Part shown: piece after piece, positions 8,668 to 16,976 of the stretch
Layout: the number at the start of each line of letters is the position of its first letter
Numbering within the stretch: the first letter of the stretch is position 1
DNA from: Amycolatopsis iheyensis
GTDB lineage: Bacteria; Actinomycetota; Actinomycetes; Mycobacteriales; Pseudonocardiaceae
Direction: 5' to 3'
Length of the DNA stretch: 64,000 bases
NCBI RefSeq assembly: GCF_024703995.1
Contig: NZ_JAMXQV010000015.1
Coordinates: forward strand, 1-64,000
Made by a program: the position numbers and the translations under genes
The notes under the pieces: model-generated
The model's input: the letters and a program-made list of their open reading frames with translations, nothing else
Told to the model about the DNA's origin: nothing
Databases searched by the model: none

Positions 8668-9825
8668 GTGACCGACGGCCTGTACCAGCTTGCCGAGGAG
8701 CACGAGGAGCTGCGGGCCGCGGTCCGGGCCCTGGCCGAGAAGGAGATCGCGCCGTACGCGGCCGAGGTCGACGAGAACGAGCGCTACCCGATCGAGGCGT
8801 ACAACGCGCTGGTGAAGTCCGGGTTCAACGCCGTCCACATCGGCGAGGAGTACGACGGCCAGGGCGCGGACGCCGTCGGCGCCTGCATCGTGATCGAAGA
8901 GGTCGCGCGGGTCGACGCGTCGGCGTCGCTGATCCCGGCGGTGAACAAGCTCGGCACGCAGCCGATCATCCTGTCCGGCTCGGAGACGGTGAAGAAGCTG
9001 GTGCTGCCCGCGATCGCGTCGGGCGAGGCTTCGGCGTCGTACGCGCTTTCGGAGCGCGAGGCCGGCTCGGACACCGCTTCGATGCGCGCCCGCGCGCGGC
9101 TCGACGGTGACCACTGGGTGCTCAACGGCACCAAGTGCTGGATCACCAACGCGGGCGAGTCCTCCTGGTACACCGTGATGGCCGTGACCGACCCCGACGC
9201 CGAGAAGAAGGCCAACGGGATTTCGGCGTTCGCCGTGCACAAGGACGACCCCGGCTTCTCGGTGGGGCCGAAGGAGAAGAAGCTCGGCATCAAGGGCTCG
9301 CCGACGCGGGAGATCTACTTCGAGAACTGCACGATCCCCGAGGACCGCATCATCGGCGAGCCGGGCACGGGCCTGAAGACGGCACTGCGCACGCTCGACC
9401 ACACCCGCCCGACGATCGGCGCGCAGGCACTGGGCATCGCCCAGGGCGCACTCGACGCGGCGGTGGCGTACGTGAAGGACCGCCGTCAGTTCGGCAAGGC
9501 GATCGCCGAGTTCCAGGGCGTCCAGTTCATGCTGGCCGACATGGGCACGAAGATCGAGGCCGCACGCCACCTGGTGTACGCCTCGGCGGCGGCTTCGGAG
9601 CGCGGGGACAAGCGCGCGGGCTTCATGGCCTCGGCGGCGAAGACGTACGCGTCGGACATCGCCATGGAGGTGACCACCGACGCGGTCCAGCTCTTCGGCG
9701 GCGCCGGGTACACCCGTGACTTCCCGGTCGAGCGCATGATGCGGGACGCGAAGATCACGCAGATCTACGAAGGCACGAACCAGATCCAGAAGGTCGTCAT
9801 GGCCCGGGCCCTGCTCAAGGGCTGA
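8668..9825 (+). CDS. fadE25: acyl-CoA dehydrogenase (FadE25-like)
   Basis: 385 aa, GTG start with AGAAGGTGA upstream. Flavin-dependent alpha,beta-dehydrogenation of acyl-CoA esters. It shows the family signatures YALSEREAGSDTASM, KCWITNAGESSWYTVMAV, DRRQFGKAIAEFQGVQFMLADM, LFGGAGYTRDFPVERMMRDAKI, and the C-terminal IYEGTNQIQKVVMAR containing the catalytic-base glutamate region. Length equals typical short/medium-chain enzymes. Position near purE/purK matches M. tuberculosis fadE25 (Rv3274c), supporting orthology. It is followed by a perfect hairpin terminator at 9841. Confidence 0.93.
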   Translation: MTDGLYQLAEEHEELRAAVRALAEKEIAPYAAEVDENERYPIEAYNALVKSGFNAVHIGEEYDGQGADAVGACIVIEEVARVDASASLIPAVNKLGTQPIILSGSETVKKLVLPAIASGEASASYALSEREAGSDTASMRARARLDGDHWVLNGTKCWITNAGESSWYTVMAVTDPDAEKKANGISAFAVHKDDPGFSVGPKEKKLGIKGSPTREIYFENCTIPEDRIIGEPGTGLKTALRTLDHTRPTIGAQALGIAQGALDAAVAYVKDRRQFGKAIAEFQGVQFMLADMGTKIEAARHLVYASAAASERGDKRAGFMASAAKTYASDIAMEVTTDAVQLFGGAGYTRDFPVERMMRDAKITQIYEGTNQIQKVVMARALLKG

Positions 9826-9840
9826 CCGCCAGAACCTCGC

Positions 9841-9874
9841 GAAGCCCCCGGCGCACCTGCGCGCCGGGGGCTTC
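9841..9874 (+). terminator. hairpin terminator after fadE25
   Basis: Perfect 14-bp stem GAAGCCCCCGGCGC with its complement and a 6-nt loop (ACCTGC), starting 16 nt after the fadE25 stop. There is no T-run, as is usual for high-GC actinobacterial terminators. Confidence 0.85.
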
Positions 9875-9978
9875 GTCATGTCGAAAAATCACTCACCAGG
9901 GGGAGTGTCCGAACAAGTTACTCGCGCGTTAACCCAGCGGTGACGTGGATCACCATCCTTCACAGAGAGGTGAACCGG

Positions 9979-10905
9979 ATGGGCATGACGCGCAGGTTGC
10001 TGACCGCCGCCCTCGCCACGGCCGTGGCGCTCACGCTGGGGGCCGGGACCGGGCAGGCCGCCGAACGAGAACCCACTGGGCCCGTGCAGCCCAACATCCT
10101 CACCGCCGCCCTCTACTCGCTGGGGAACCCGACCATCGCGCCGCCCGGGGCGAACGACTGGGGCTGCAAGCCCTCCGACCGGCACCCGAACCCCGTGCTG
10201 CTCTCCAACGGGACCACCGCCAACGCCTACGAGAACTGGGCCAACCTGTCGCGGAAGCTCGCCGACGCCGGGTACTGCGTCTTCGCCGGGAACTTCGGTG
10301 GGGCGCCCGGCTCCTTCCTGCAGACCGTCGGGCCCGTCGCCGACACCACGAAAGCGCTTGCCGCCTTCGGGGACAAGGTCCTCGCCGCCACCGGGGCCAA
10401 GAAGCTGGACGTCGTCGGGCACTCGCAAGGCGGGATGAACGTGCGGTACTGGATCAAGTACCTCGGCGGCGCGAACAAGATCAGCCGGCTCGTCGGGCTT
10501 TCGCCGTCCAACCACGGGACCGACCTCTTCGGGCTGCTCAGCACCCTCGAAATGATCCCCGGCGTGCCCGCCGCGCTCGGGACCGTCTGCCAGGCCTGCA
10601 ACGAACAGGCCGTCGGCTCGGACTTCCTCACCGACCTCAACGCCGGCGGCGAGACCGTCGACGGCATCCAGTACACCGTCATCCAGACCCGGTACGACGA
10701 CGTCGTCACGCCCTACACCAGCGCGTTCCTCCCGGCCGGGCCGAACGTCAAGAACATCCTGCTGCAGAACGTCTGCGGGCTCGACTTCACCGACCACCTC
10801 GGCATCACCTACGACCCCGTCGCGCAGGGGCTCGTGCTCAACGCGCTCGATCCCGCCCACGCCAAGACACCGCCGTGCGTTCCGGTGCCCCCGGTGATCA
10901 GCTGA
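9979..10905 (+). CDS. secreted alpha/beta-hydrolase lipase (lipase class 2 type)
   Basis: 308 aa from ATG 9979, chosen because AGAGAGG lies 8 nt upstream and the protein then opens with a clean signal peptide (MGMTRRLLTAALATAVALTL, cleavage near GQAA). The mature enzyme has the lipase nucleophile elbow GHSQGG, followed by NVRYWIKYLGG as in actinomycete secreted lipases. A likely catalytic Asp is in RYDDVVTPY and the His in DFTDHLGI. Cysteines occur in pairs (VCQACN; the terminal PPCVP), consistent with extracellular disulfides. Predicted to hydrolyse acylglycerols or other esters outside the cell. Followed by a terminator hairpin. Confidence 0.88.
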   Translation: MGMTRRLLTAALATAVALTLGAGTGQAAEREPTGPVQPNILTAALYSLGNPTIAPPGANDWGCKPSDRHPNPVLLSNGTTANAYENWANLSRKLADAGYCVFAGNFGGAPGSFLQTVGPVADTTKALAAFGDKVLAATGAKKLDVVGHSQGGMNVRYWIKYLGGANKISRLVGLSPSNHGTDLFGLLSTLEMIPGVPAALGTVCQACNEQAVGSDFLTDLNAGGETVDGIQYTVIQTRYDDVVTPYTSAFLPAGPNVKNILLQNVCGLDFTDHLGITYDPVAQGLVLNALDPAHAKTPPCVPVPPVIS

Positions 10906-10930
10906 CGTTCGCCACATGAGACATGACCCA

Positions 10931-10958
10931 CCGCCGGGGCGGATTCGCGCCCCGGCGG
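10931..10958 (+). terminator. hairpin terminator after the lipase
   Basis: CCGCCGGGGC / GCCCCGGCGG, 10 bp perfect, loop GGATTCGC, starting 26 nt after the lipase stop. Its presence argues that the following gene starts at ATG 10974 and not at an in-frame ATG at 10923. Confidence 0.8.
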
Positions 10959-10973
10959 TGTCACTCTCGAAGC

Positions 10974-11399
10974 ATGTACTGGCCGGTTCCGGCGTCCTGG
11001 ACGCCCCACGACGAAGCCGAGCTGGTCGCCGGGTGGCGGCTGTGGCTCGAGCTGGCCGACCGCGCCTGGCCGGCGGCCGGCTGGGACGGCACACCCGCCG
11101 ACGCCGTCCGGCAGCTGCGGGAGCTGCTCGCCGCGTGCGACGAGATCGAGACGTCCTACCGCGCCGCCGCGCCCGAGCCTTCGCCCGGGTTCCTCAGCCT
11201 CACCCAGGGCCTCGCCGTCACGGCCGGTTCCGCGATCTCGCTCTGGTTCGACGACTTCGACCAGCTCGACGGCGAACGAGCCGCCCTGCTGCACGACGAC
11301 TTGGCGCGGTTCGCCGAGCAGGCCGAGCAGGTGTTGACCTTGTTGGCCGTTCACGGTGGGTGGGCCGGGCTCGACGCGATCCGGCGCCGGCCTGCCTAA
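10974..11399 (+). CDS. conserved hypothetical protein
   Basis: 141 aa from ATG 10974. The protein begins MYWPVPASWTPHDEAELVAG and is largely helical and acidic (WRLWLELADRAW; AVRQLRELLAACDEIETSYR; LHDDLARFAEQAEQVLTLLA). No signal peptide, no transmembrane helix and no recognisable motif. The stop overlaps the stop of the convergent gene on the other strand (CTAA at 11396-11399). Function unknown. Confidence 0.6.
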   Translation: MYWPVPASWTPHDEAELVAGWRLWLELADRAWPAAGWDGTPADAVRQLRELLAACDEIETSYRAAAPEPSPGFLSLTQGLAVTAGSAISLWFDDFDQLDGERAALLHDDLARFAEQAEQVLTLLAVHGGWAGLDAIRRRPA

Positions 11400-11779
11400 G
11401 CCAGCGTCGGGTCGAAGCCGCCGGCTTCGACCGCCAGGAACTCCGTGCCGCCGAGGGCGTCGTCCAGGGGGCGGTCCAGGGTCAGCTTCCGGTCCTCGAG
11501 CGTCCAGGCCAGTTCGATGAGCGTGTCGACGCGCTCATCGCCTTCGACGCGGTGGCTTCCGCCCGGAGCCCACTTGCCGTCGATCTCCGCCCGCACGCGC
11601 ACCGCGAGCCGGCCCGGCTCCGGGGTGTGCCAGTCGAAGCGGAGGACCACGAACTCCTTGCTCCAGCTCGACCAGTACTGCCAACCCGTTCCGTCGGCAC
11701 GGAAGCCCAGCTCCGTGTACTCGGTGGAGCCGGGGTACAGCTCACACTCCGACCAGTAGCCGGCCAATCGCGCGCTCAC
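11396..11779 (-). CDS. conserved hypothetical protein
   Basis: 127 aa from GTG 11779. The frame stays open to GTG 11875, but that would overlap the start of the divergent DUF1206 gene, so the shorter form is preferred. The product is beta-rich with many Trp and acidic residues (LAGYWSECELYPGSTEYTEL; WQYWSSWSKEFVVLRFDW; RLAVRVRAEIDGKW; DRVDTLIELAWTLEDRKL appears as a weakly similar run). No signal sequence. I do not recognise the family; it resembles small cytosolic beta-barrel or immunity-type proteins only in composition. Confidence 0.5.
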   Translation of the reverse strand: MSARLAGYWSECELYPGSTEYTELGFRADGTGWQYWSSWSKEFVVLRFDWHTPEPGRLAVRVRAEIDGKWAPGGSHRVEGDERVDTLIELAWTLEDRKLTLDRPLDDALGGTEFLAVEAGGFDPTLA

Positions 11780-11862
11780 GCCCCGATCGTTCCACAGGCA
11801 CAGCAAGTGATTAGGCCGCTTGGCCCAGCCGATCACGATCCGGAATGGGTACCCGTACACGC

Positions 11863-12732
11863 ATGAACCGGACATCAGACGGCGCGAACCGGGCCGAGGC
11901 CAAGGCCGAAAGAGGAGTGCGCCGGACCGAGGCCGACGCGCAACGGGGCGAGAAGAGTGACACCGCGCAGCTGCTCGGCCGGATCGGCATGGCCTGCTAC
12001 GGCGTCGTCCACCTGATCATCGCCTACCTCGCCCTGCAGGTTGCCTTCGGGGACAGTGAGCAGGCCGACCAGAAGGGCGCCCTGCAGCAGGTCGGCTCGA
12101 CAGCGTTCGGGCAGGTGCTGCTGTGGGTTCTCGCCATCGGTCTGGTCCTGTTCGGGCTCTGGCAGTTCATGATGGCCGCCACCGGCTACGAGTGGGTCAG
12201 CGGCGGGCAGCGGACCCGCAAGCGGATCGGCGCCGCCGCGCGCGGGGTCGTCGTGATCGCCTTGGGGTTCACCGCTTTCCGGATCGCCACCGGCAGTGGT
12301 GGTGGCGGGTCGAGCAACCAGACGCAGCAGGAGTTCACCGCGAAGCTGCTCCAGCTGCCCGCCGGTCCGGCGCTGGTGGTCGTCGCCGCCGCCTGCATCC
12401 TCGGGGTCGCGATCGCCGCCGGGGTCAAGGGTGCGAAGAAGAAGTTCCTCGAAGACCTCGACACGCACGAGCTGCCCGGCAAGACCCAGCACTGGATCGG
12501 CGGCGTCGGCCGGGTCGGCTATCTCGCGAAGGGCGCCGTCCTCGGGATCGTCGCGGTCCTCGTCGCCATCGCCGGGTTCCAGGCCGACCCGAAGAAGGCC
12601 GGCGGGCTGGACGCCGCCCTCAAGACGCTCGCCGCCCAGCCCTTCGGCACCGTGCTGCTCATCGTCGTCGCGCTCGGCCTGGCCGCGTTCGGCGCCTACT
12701 GCTTCGGCGCGGCCTGGGCGCACAAGCGCTAA
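11863..12732 (+). CDS. DUF1206 family membrane protein
   Basis: 289 aa from ATG 11863 (ATG 11845 is an alternative; neither has a convincing ribosome site). A charged N-terminus of about 40 residues (RAEAKAERGVRRTEADAQRG) is followed by three tandem repeats of a two-helix membrane unit, each opening with a related motif: LLGRIGMACYGVVHLIIAYL, RIGAAARGVVVIALGFTAF, and WIGGVGRVGYLAKGAVLGIV. This three-fold pattern is the hallmark of DUF1206. Function is not known for the family. It is convergent with the Otr(A)-like gene, with stops overlapping as CTAA. Confidence 0.85.
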   Translation: MNRTSDGANRAEAKAERGVRRTEADAQRGEKSDTAQLLGRIGMACYGVVHLIIAYLALQVAFGDSEQADQKGALQQVGSTAFGQVLLWVLAIGLVLFGLWQFMMAATGYEWVSGGQRTRKRIGAAARGVVVIALGFTAFRIATGSGGGGSSNQTQQEFTAKLLQLPAGPALVVVAAACILGVAIAAGVKGAKKKFLEDLDTHELPGKTQHWIGGVGRVGYLAKGAVLGIVAVLVAIAGFQADPKKAGGLDAALKTLAAQPFGTVLLIVVALGLAAFGAYCFGAAWAHKR

Positions 12733-14573
12733 CGCCGGGCCACCTGCGCGAGGTATTCCTTGCGGTCCAACGGGTTGTCGCCGGTCCGCGGCCGCGTCGG
12801 CGGCGGCCCGGGGTAGGGCCGGTAGTCGTCGAACTCGCTGAAGAACACGGCCTCGCCCTGCCCGAGCGCGGGCAGCGCCTGCTCGAACTCGTGGACGTGC
12901 GCGGCCGGGATCGTGCCGTGCAGCGTGCACGACGCCGGCCCGACGACCGGCTCGCCCGGAATCCCGCGCAGGTCCGCGAGCTTCAGCAGCACCGCGCTGA
13001 CGGCGCTCGCCGGGATCTCCAGCTCGAAGCGGTGCACCGGCTCGTGCACCCGCGTGCCGGCCTCCTGCAGCGCCGCCATCAGCACCAGCGGCGTCATCTT
13101 GCGGAAGTCGCCCGCCGCGCTGAGCGGGCTGAAGAACGCCGTGTGCGTCAGCGTGACGGCGACGTCGAGCACCTCCCAGCCGTACAGGCCCTGCTCGAGC
13201 GTCGCGTGCACGGTCTCCTCGATCGCCTTGTGGAAAGCCAGCGGCAGCGACCCCAGCTCGACCGACAGCCCGAACGAGACGCCCTGACCGGGTTCCACCC
13301 GCAGCCCGACCGTCGCGAAGAAGTACAGCCGCTGCTCGGGATCCAGCTCCTCGAGCGCTTCGCCGCGGCCGACCGGCTTCTCGACGTACAGCGTGCGTGT
13401 CCGCTCGAACGTGACGTCGATCCCGGCGCCGTCGGCCAGCATCGAGCGGATCACCTCCTTCTGCACCTCGCCGTAGAGCCGAACCGAAATGTCGTGGCCG
13501 TGCCGGCGGACGTCGATCAACGGGTCCTCTTCGGACAGCCGGGTCAACGCCGTGAACAGCGCGGCCGCCTGCTCGGGCCGGACCGGCCGGACGACGGTCT
13601 CCAGGCTCGGTGGCGCGAACACGCCGTCGCCGGCGGCGCCGGGGGAGCCGAGGCGGTCGCCGATCCGGACCTCGCGCAGCCCGCGCACCCGGGCGACGTC
13701 CCCGGCGAGCGCCACGTCGCCGCCCGCGACCTCGACCGCCGAGACCCGGCCGGCGAACTCCGTCTCCCCGCGGTAGCAGGGAATCCGCTGCCGCGGGGCC
13801 AGTGAGCCGGAGTGCAGGCGGGCGTAGGCGATCTTCTCCCCGGCGCGGCCGCGGTCGATCTTGAACACCGTCGCGCGCAAGGGCCCCGCGCCGGTGCGTT
13901 CGGTCGCCGGGAGCAGTTCCGTCATCGCCGTCACGAGGTCCGCGACACCCGCGCCGGTGATCGCCGAGCCGGTCAGGACGGGGTGCGCCAGGCCGCGCGC
14001 GACCTGGCGGGCCAGCTCGGCGCGGCACGCGGCCTCGTCGACCGACCCGTCCACATAGGACTCCAGAAACAGGTCGTCGCCATCGGCGAGGAATTCGGGT
14101 GACGTCGCTTCGGCCACCGCGACCGCTCGTGGGGCCAGCTTCGCGCGGATGTCTTCGAGCTGGTCGCGGGCACCCATCCGGTCGGTCTTGTTGACGAAGA
14201 CCAGCGTCGGGATGCCGAGCCGGCGCAGCGTGCGCATCAGCACGCGGGTCTGGGCCTGGACGCCGTCGACGGCCGACACCACCAGGACGGCGCCGTCGAG
14301 GACGCGCAGCGCGCGTTCGACCTCGGCGATGAAGTCCGAGTGGCCCGGGGTGTCGATCAGCGTGATCCGGGTTTCGCCGGTCACGAAGGAGACCACCGCG
14401 GAGCGGATGGTGATGCCGCGACGGCGTTCCAGCTCGAGGGAGTCGGTCTGGGTGTCGCCGCGGTCGACGCTGCCGAGGTGGTCGATGGCGCCCGCTTCGA
14501 AGAGCAGGCGCTCGGTCAGGCTGGTCTTACCGGCGTCGACGTGGGCCAGGATGCCGATGTTCAGGGTTTTCAC
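12729..14573 (-). CDS. Otr(A)/Tet(M)-type ribosomal protection GTPase
   Basis: 614 aa from GTG 14573 (MKTLNIGILAHVDAGKTSLT), with AAAGGA about 12 nt upstream. It is an EF-G-like translational GTPase. G1 is AHVDAGKTS, G2 lies in RGITIRSA, G3 is DTPGH and G4 is NKTD. Domain IV/V blocks VELGSLPLAFHKAIEETVHA and FRKMTPLVLMAALQEAGT match tetracycline ribosomal protection proteins, especially OtrA of Streptomyces rimosus, including the C-terminal RPRTGDNPLDRKEYL. Such proteins release tetracyclines from the 30S A site. No antibiotic cluster is nearby, so this looks like intrinsic resistance. A strong upstream ORF overlaps its start. Confidence 0.88.
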   Translation of the reverse strand: MKTLNIGILAHVDAGKTSLTERLLFEAGAIDHLGSVDRGDTQTDSLELERRRGITIRSAVVSFVTGETRITLIDTPGHSDFIAEVERALRVLDGAVLVVSAVDGVQAQTRVLMRTLRRLGIPTLVFVNKTDRMGARDQLEDIRAKLAPRAVAVAEATSPEFLADGDDLFLESYVDGSVDEAACRAELARQVARGLAHPVLTGSAITGAGVADLVTAMTELLPATERTGAGPLRATVFKIDRGRAGEKIAYARLHSGSLAPRQRIPCYRGETEFAGRVSAVEVAGGDVALAGDVARVRGLREVRIGDRLGSPGAAGDGVFAPPSLETVVRPVRPEQAAALFTALTRLSEEDPLIDVRRHGHDISVRLYGEVQKEVIRSMLADGAGIDVTFERTRTLYVEKPVGRGEALEELDPEQRLYFFATVGLRVEPGQGVSFGLSVELGSLPLAFHKAIEETVHATLEQGLYGWEVLDVAVTLTHTAFFSPLSAAGDFRKMTPLVLMAALQEAGTRVHEPVHRFELEIPASAVSAVLLKLADLRGIPGEPVVGPASCTLHGTIPAAHVHEFEQALPALGQGEAVFFSEFDDYRPYPGPPPTRPRTGDNPLDRKEYLAQVARR

Positions 14574-14634
14574 GGTCGTGAGAAGTCCTTTGTGATGCGG
14601 GTGACAGGCCGGGCAGGACGGTCTGTCGGCGCAT
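14527..14634 (-). CDS. candidate 35-codon upstream ORF overlapping the otr(A)-like start
   Basis: ATG 14634 is preceded by GAGGAG with ideal 6-nt spacing, a better ribosome site than that of the GTPase gene itself. The frame encodes MRRQTVLPGLSPASQRTSHD and a His/Pro/Arg-rich end with four terminal arginines (PGPRRRR), and stops with TAA at 14527, inside the G1-loop codons of the main gene, in another frame. Ribosome behaviour on this ORF could tune expression of the protection protein. No comparative evidence is available here, so it may be accidental. Confidence 0.4.
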   Translation of the reverse strand: MRRQTVLPGLSPASQRTSHDRENPEHRHPGPRRRR

Positions 14635-14820
14635 CGGGGTCTCCTCACGGTCGTTGACGCAGGTCAGGGCGAAGATAGCGCTCGCGGCGGTGGTCGCCAA
14701 GTGAGTTTTCGGTCCCTGTCGGTTCCCTGTCGATCACCCTCCGATGCTTCGATCGGGCGTTCCGGACCCCTAGCTTGGGGCGGGTCAGTTGAAAATTCAC
14801 CCACCGGGGAGCTGAAACCG

Positions 14821-15261
14821 ATGTTCGGACGAGTCAAGGACGTGGCGCTGCTGCTGGGGAGGATCGGCGTCGCGGTCGTCTTCCTCGCGCACGGGCTCCA
14901 GAAGTGGAACAACGGCATCGACGGCACGGCGAAGTTCTTCGAGATGACGGGCATCCCGCTGCCCACGGTCGCCGCGGTCTTCGCGATGACCGTCGAAATC
15001 CTCGGCTCGATCGCCTTCATCGCCGGGTTCCTGATGCCGCTGGTGGGCATCGGGTACGTCGTGATCTCGGTCGGTGCGCTGCTCTCGGTGCACATCGACA
15101 ACGGCCTGACCGGCCAGGGCGGCTACGAGCTCGTCCTGGTGCTGGCGCTGGCCGGGCTCGCCCTCGGCTTCAACGGCGGCCGCCTGTCGCTGGACCACCT
15201 GCTGTGGGGCCGCAAGCGGGCGCGCCGCGAAGCCGAGGTCGGCGAGCTGCAGAACGCCTAG
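14821..15261 (+). CDS. DoxX family membrane protein
   Basis: 146 aa from ATG 14821 (GGGGAG upstream). Four transmembrane helices. It opens MFGRVKDVALLLGRIGVAVV and contains the DoxX landmarks FLAHGLQKWNNGIDGTAKFF, GIPLPTVAAVFAMTVEILG and GGYELVLVLALAGLALG. DoxX/SURF4-like proteins in actinobacteria are linked to membrane redox homeostasis (DoxX-SodA-SseA in mycobacteria), but no partner genes are adjacent. Charged C-terminus RKRARREAEVGE. Its TAG stop overlaps that of the convergent TIGR03089 gene (CTAG). Confidence 0.88.
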   Translation: MFGRVKDVALLLGRIGVAVVFLAHGLQKWNNGIDGTAKFFEMTGIPLPTVAAVFAMTVEILGSIAFIAGFLMPLVGIGYVVISVGALLSVHIDNGLTGQGGYELVLVLALAGLALGFNGGRLSLDHLLWGRKRARREAEVGELQNA

Positions 15262-15968
15262 GCCGGGAGGTCCGCCGTGGTGCGTTCGGCATCGCGGCGG
15301 GCCGCCAGCTTCGCCTCGTCCGCGTTGCTCACGTGGACGAGGTGGGCGCCGGCGGCCAGCGGGACGAGCAGGCCGTCGAGGATGCCGTCGGTTCCGCTCC
15401 AGTCGCGAATGGACAGCACCCGGTCGTCCGCGCCGAGGCCGAGCTTCCCGGCGCGGGTGCGGGCTTCGGCCAGCACCTCGTCCACAGTGGACTCGAAGAG
15501 CGCCGCGGTGTCGCCGGGGATCGGGAACAGCGGGCTGTACTGGTCGCCCGCCGCGCGGGACTCGCTCAGGTAGTCGAACGCGCCGCCGCCCGGCGGCTCG
15601 GCCAGCCCGCGGCCCATCGGGTCGAGCGTGACGACGGCCGTCGCCGCCGCGCCGGTCGGCTCCGGGTCGTCCGGCCCGACGAACGCCACCCGCGCGCCGG
15701 CTCCTTCGGTCACGACGCGCGCCCCGCACCACCACGCCCCGAGCAGCACGCCGACGGTCTGCCAGTGCGCCGGGAGCTGCACGGCCACCGCGTCGCCCGG
15801 TTCGACGTCGAACTCTTCGGTCAGCCAGTTGGCCGTTTTCGCCGCCCAGTTGGCGGTCGTCGCCACGGACAGCTCGACGCGGCTGCCCAGCTGGTCGTCG
15901 TAGTGGGTGATCAACGGTTTGGCGGGCGAGGCCAGCAGCGGGCGCAGCAGCTCGTCGGTCAGGCTCAT
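15258..15968 (-). CDS. TIGR03089 family protein (truncated acyl-adenylating-enzyme fold)
   Basis: 236 aa from ATG 15968. It opens MSLTDELLRPLLASPAKPLI and looks like the N-terminal part of AMP-dependent ligases (GDAVAVQLPAHWQTVGVLLG; DPMGRGL), but has no A3 P-loop, A5 or A8 motif and ends at about one third of a normal ligase. This matches the actinobacterial TIGR03089 family, whose role is unknown. The M. tuberculosis counterpart Rv3268 sits next to the LCP gene Rv3267, the same neighbourhood as here. The open frame continues upstream through the next gene, but that extension is antisense noise. Confidence 0.85.
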   Translation of the reverse strand: MSLTDELLRPLLASPAKPLITHYDDQLGSRVELSVATTANWAAKTANWLTEEFDVEPGDAVAVQLPAHWQTVGVLLGAWWCGARVVTEGAGARVAFVGPDDPEPTGAAATAVVTLDPMGRGLAEPPGGGAFDYLSESRAAGDQYSPLFPIPGDTAALFESTVDEVLAEARTRAGKLGLGADDRVLSIRDWSGTDGILDGLLVPLAAGAHLVHVSNADEAKLAARRDAERTTADLPA

Positions 15969-16034
15969 GCGCGAAAGCCTAAAGCGCGGACCACGCGGTT
16001 CGCCGGTTGACACCGCCTCTCCGGGCTCGGTAGC

Positions 16035-16051
16035 TTTGCTTTGCAAGCAAA
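16035..16051. promoter_or_regulatory. palindromic operator candidate upstream of the NmrA-type gene
   Basis: TTTGCTTTGCAAGCAAA is a 7-bp perfect inverted repeat with a 3-bp centre, 26 bp before the ATG at 16077, in the short divergent region. Such AT-rich palindromes in high-GC DNA are typical binding sites for MarR/HxlR/TetR-type repressors. No regulator gene lies beside it. Confidence 0.55.
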
Positions 16052-16076
16052 TGTATATCGGAGCTGGGGGACAGCC

Positions 16077-16907
16077 ATGACCGTTCTCGTCACCGGCGCG
16101 CGCGGCCACGTCGGCCGCGCCGTGCTCGACGCGCTCGTCGCCGCAGGTCAGGACGTGCGCGCGGCGAGCCGCGACGCCACCACGCTCGACGTGCCGACGC
16201 CCAAGGTGAGCGCCGACCTCGAAGATCCGTCCACACTGGACGCCGCGCTCGCCGGCGTCGAGTCGGTGTTCCTGTACACACGCCCGTCGGGGATCGAGGG
16301 CTTCGTGAAGGCGGCCGAAGCGGCCGGCGTGCGGCACGTCGTGCTGCTGTCGTCGGGCGCGACACTCGAGCCGGAGTCGGCGCAGAGCCGCATCGCGGCG
16401 CTCCACCACGCCGTGGAGCAGGCGCTGATCGCGGCGCCGTTCGGGGAGACGCGGCTCAACCCGGGTGCGTTCGCGACGAACGTCCTGGGCTGGCGCGCGG
16501 ACATCGCCGAGGGCGTCGTCCGCACCGCGCACCCGGACTCGCGGGTCGGCGCCATCCACGAGCGGGACATCGCCGACGTCGCGGCGAAGATCCTCGTCGA
16601 TGGTTCGCACGTCGGGGCGGCGCTGCAGCTCAGCGGACCCGAGCCGATCAGCTTCCGGGAGCAGGCGGCGGTGCTCGCCGACGTCCTCGGCAGGCCGCTG
16701 CCGGTCGAGGAGCTGACACCGGAGCAGGCCGCCGAGCGGATGGTCGCGCTGGGGTGGCCGCCCGAGGTGCCGCCGGAGATCCTGCGCGCCTGGGCACGGA
16801 CGTCCCGGGAGCCGTCGGTGGTGACCGACGTCGTGCGCGAGGTGACGGGGAACGAGCCGCGCACGTTCCGCCAATGGGCCGAGGATCACCGCGCCGACTT
16901 CGCTTGA
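16077..16907 (+). CDS. NAD(P)-binding NmrA-like oxidoreductase
   Basis: 276 aa from ATG 16077 (GGGGGACAG upstream). Atypical short-chain dehydrogenase fold with an N-terminal Rossmann motif VTGARGHVGRAVLDALVAAG. It has the NmrA-like block GIEGFVKAAEAAGVRHVVLL, then SSGATLEPES where a YxxxK catalytic pair would normally be expected, and a substrate domain around LRAWARTSREPS. NmrA/QOR2-type proteins act as NADPH sensors or reduce quinones and other small molecules. The palindrome upstream suggests inducible expression. Confidence 0.82.
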   Translation: MTVLVTGARGHVGRAVLDALVAAGQDVRAASRDATTLDVPTPKVSADLEDPSTLDAALAGVESVFLYTRPSGIEGFVKAAEAAGVRHVVLLSSGATLEPESAQSRIAALHHAVEQALIAAPFGETRLNPGAFATNVLGWRADIAEGVVRTAHPDSRVGAIHERDIADVAAKILVDGSHVGAALQLSGPEPISFREQAAVLADVLGRPLPVEELTPEQAAERMVALGWPPEVPPEILRAWARTSREPSVVTDVVREVTGNEPRTFRQWAEDHRADFA

Positions 16908-16976
16908 GCGGCACTTTCCCTACGAAAGCTCCGCTCGGGTGGCGGCGGGGCGGCACTTTCCCTACGAAAGTGCCGC
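16907..16976. terminator. paired hairpin repeat between convergent genes (bidirectional terminator)
   Basis: Two copies of a hairpin 42 bp apart. The first (16907-16935, overlapping the NmrA stop) has an imperfect stem. The second (16950-16976) has a perfect 11-bp stem GCGGCACTTTC/GAAAGTGCCGC with loop CCTAC. It lies between the NmrA gene and the LCP gene on the other strand, so it can terminate both. The same hairpin recurs at 38155-38181, inside a gene, and as a variant at 48358. Confidence 0.75.

Noticed and set aside
12729..14573. Elongation factor G
   Set aside because: Sequence blocks and the C-terminus match OtrA-type ribosomal protection proteins, and there is no str-operon context.
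15969..16889. Long upstream extension of the TIGR03089 reading frame (total 543 aa)
   Set aside because: It is antisense to the NmrA-type gene, and the TIGR03089 family starts at MSLTDEL (ATG 15968).
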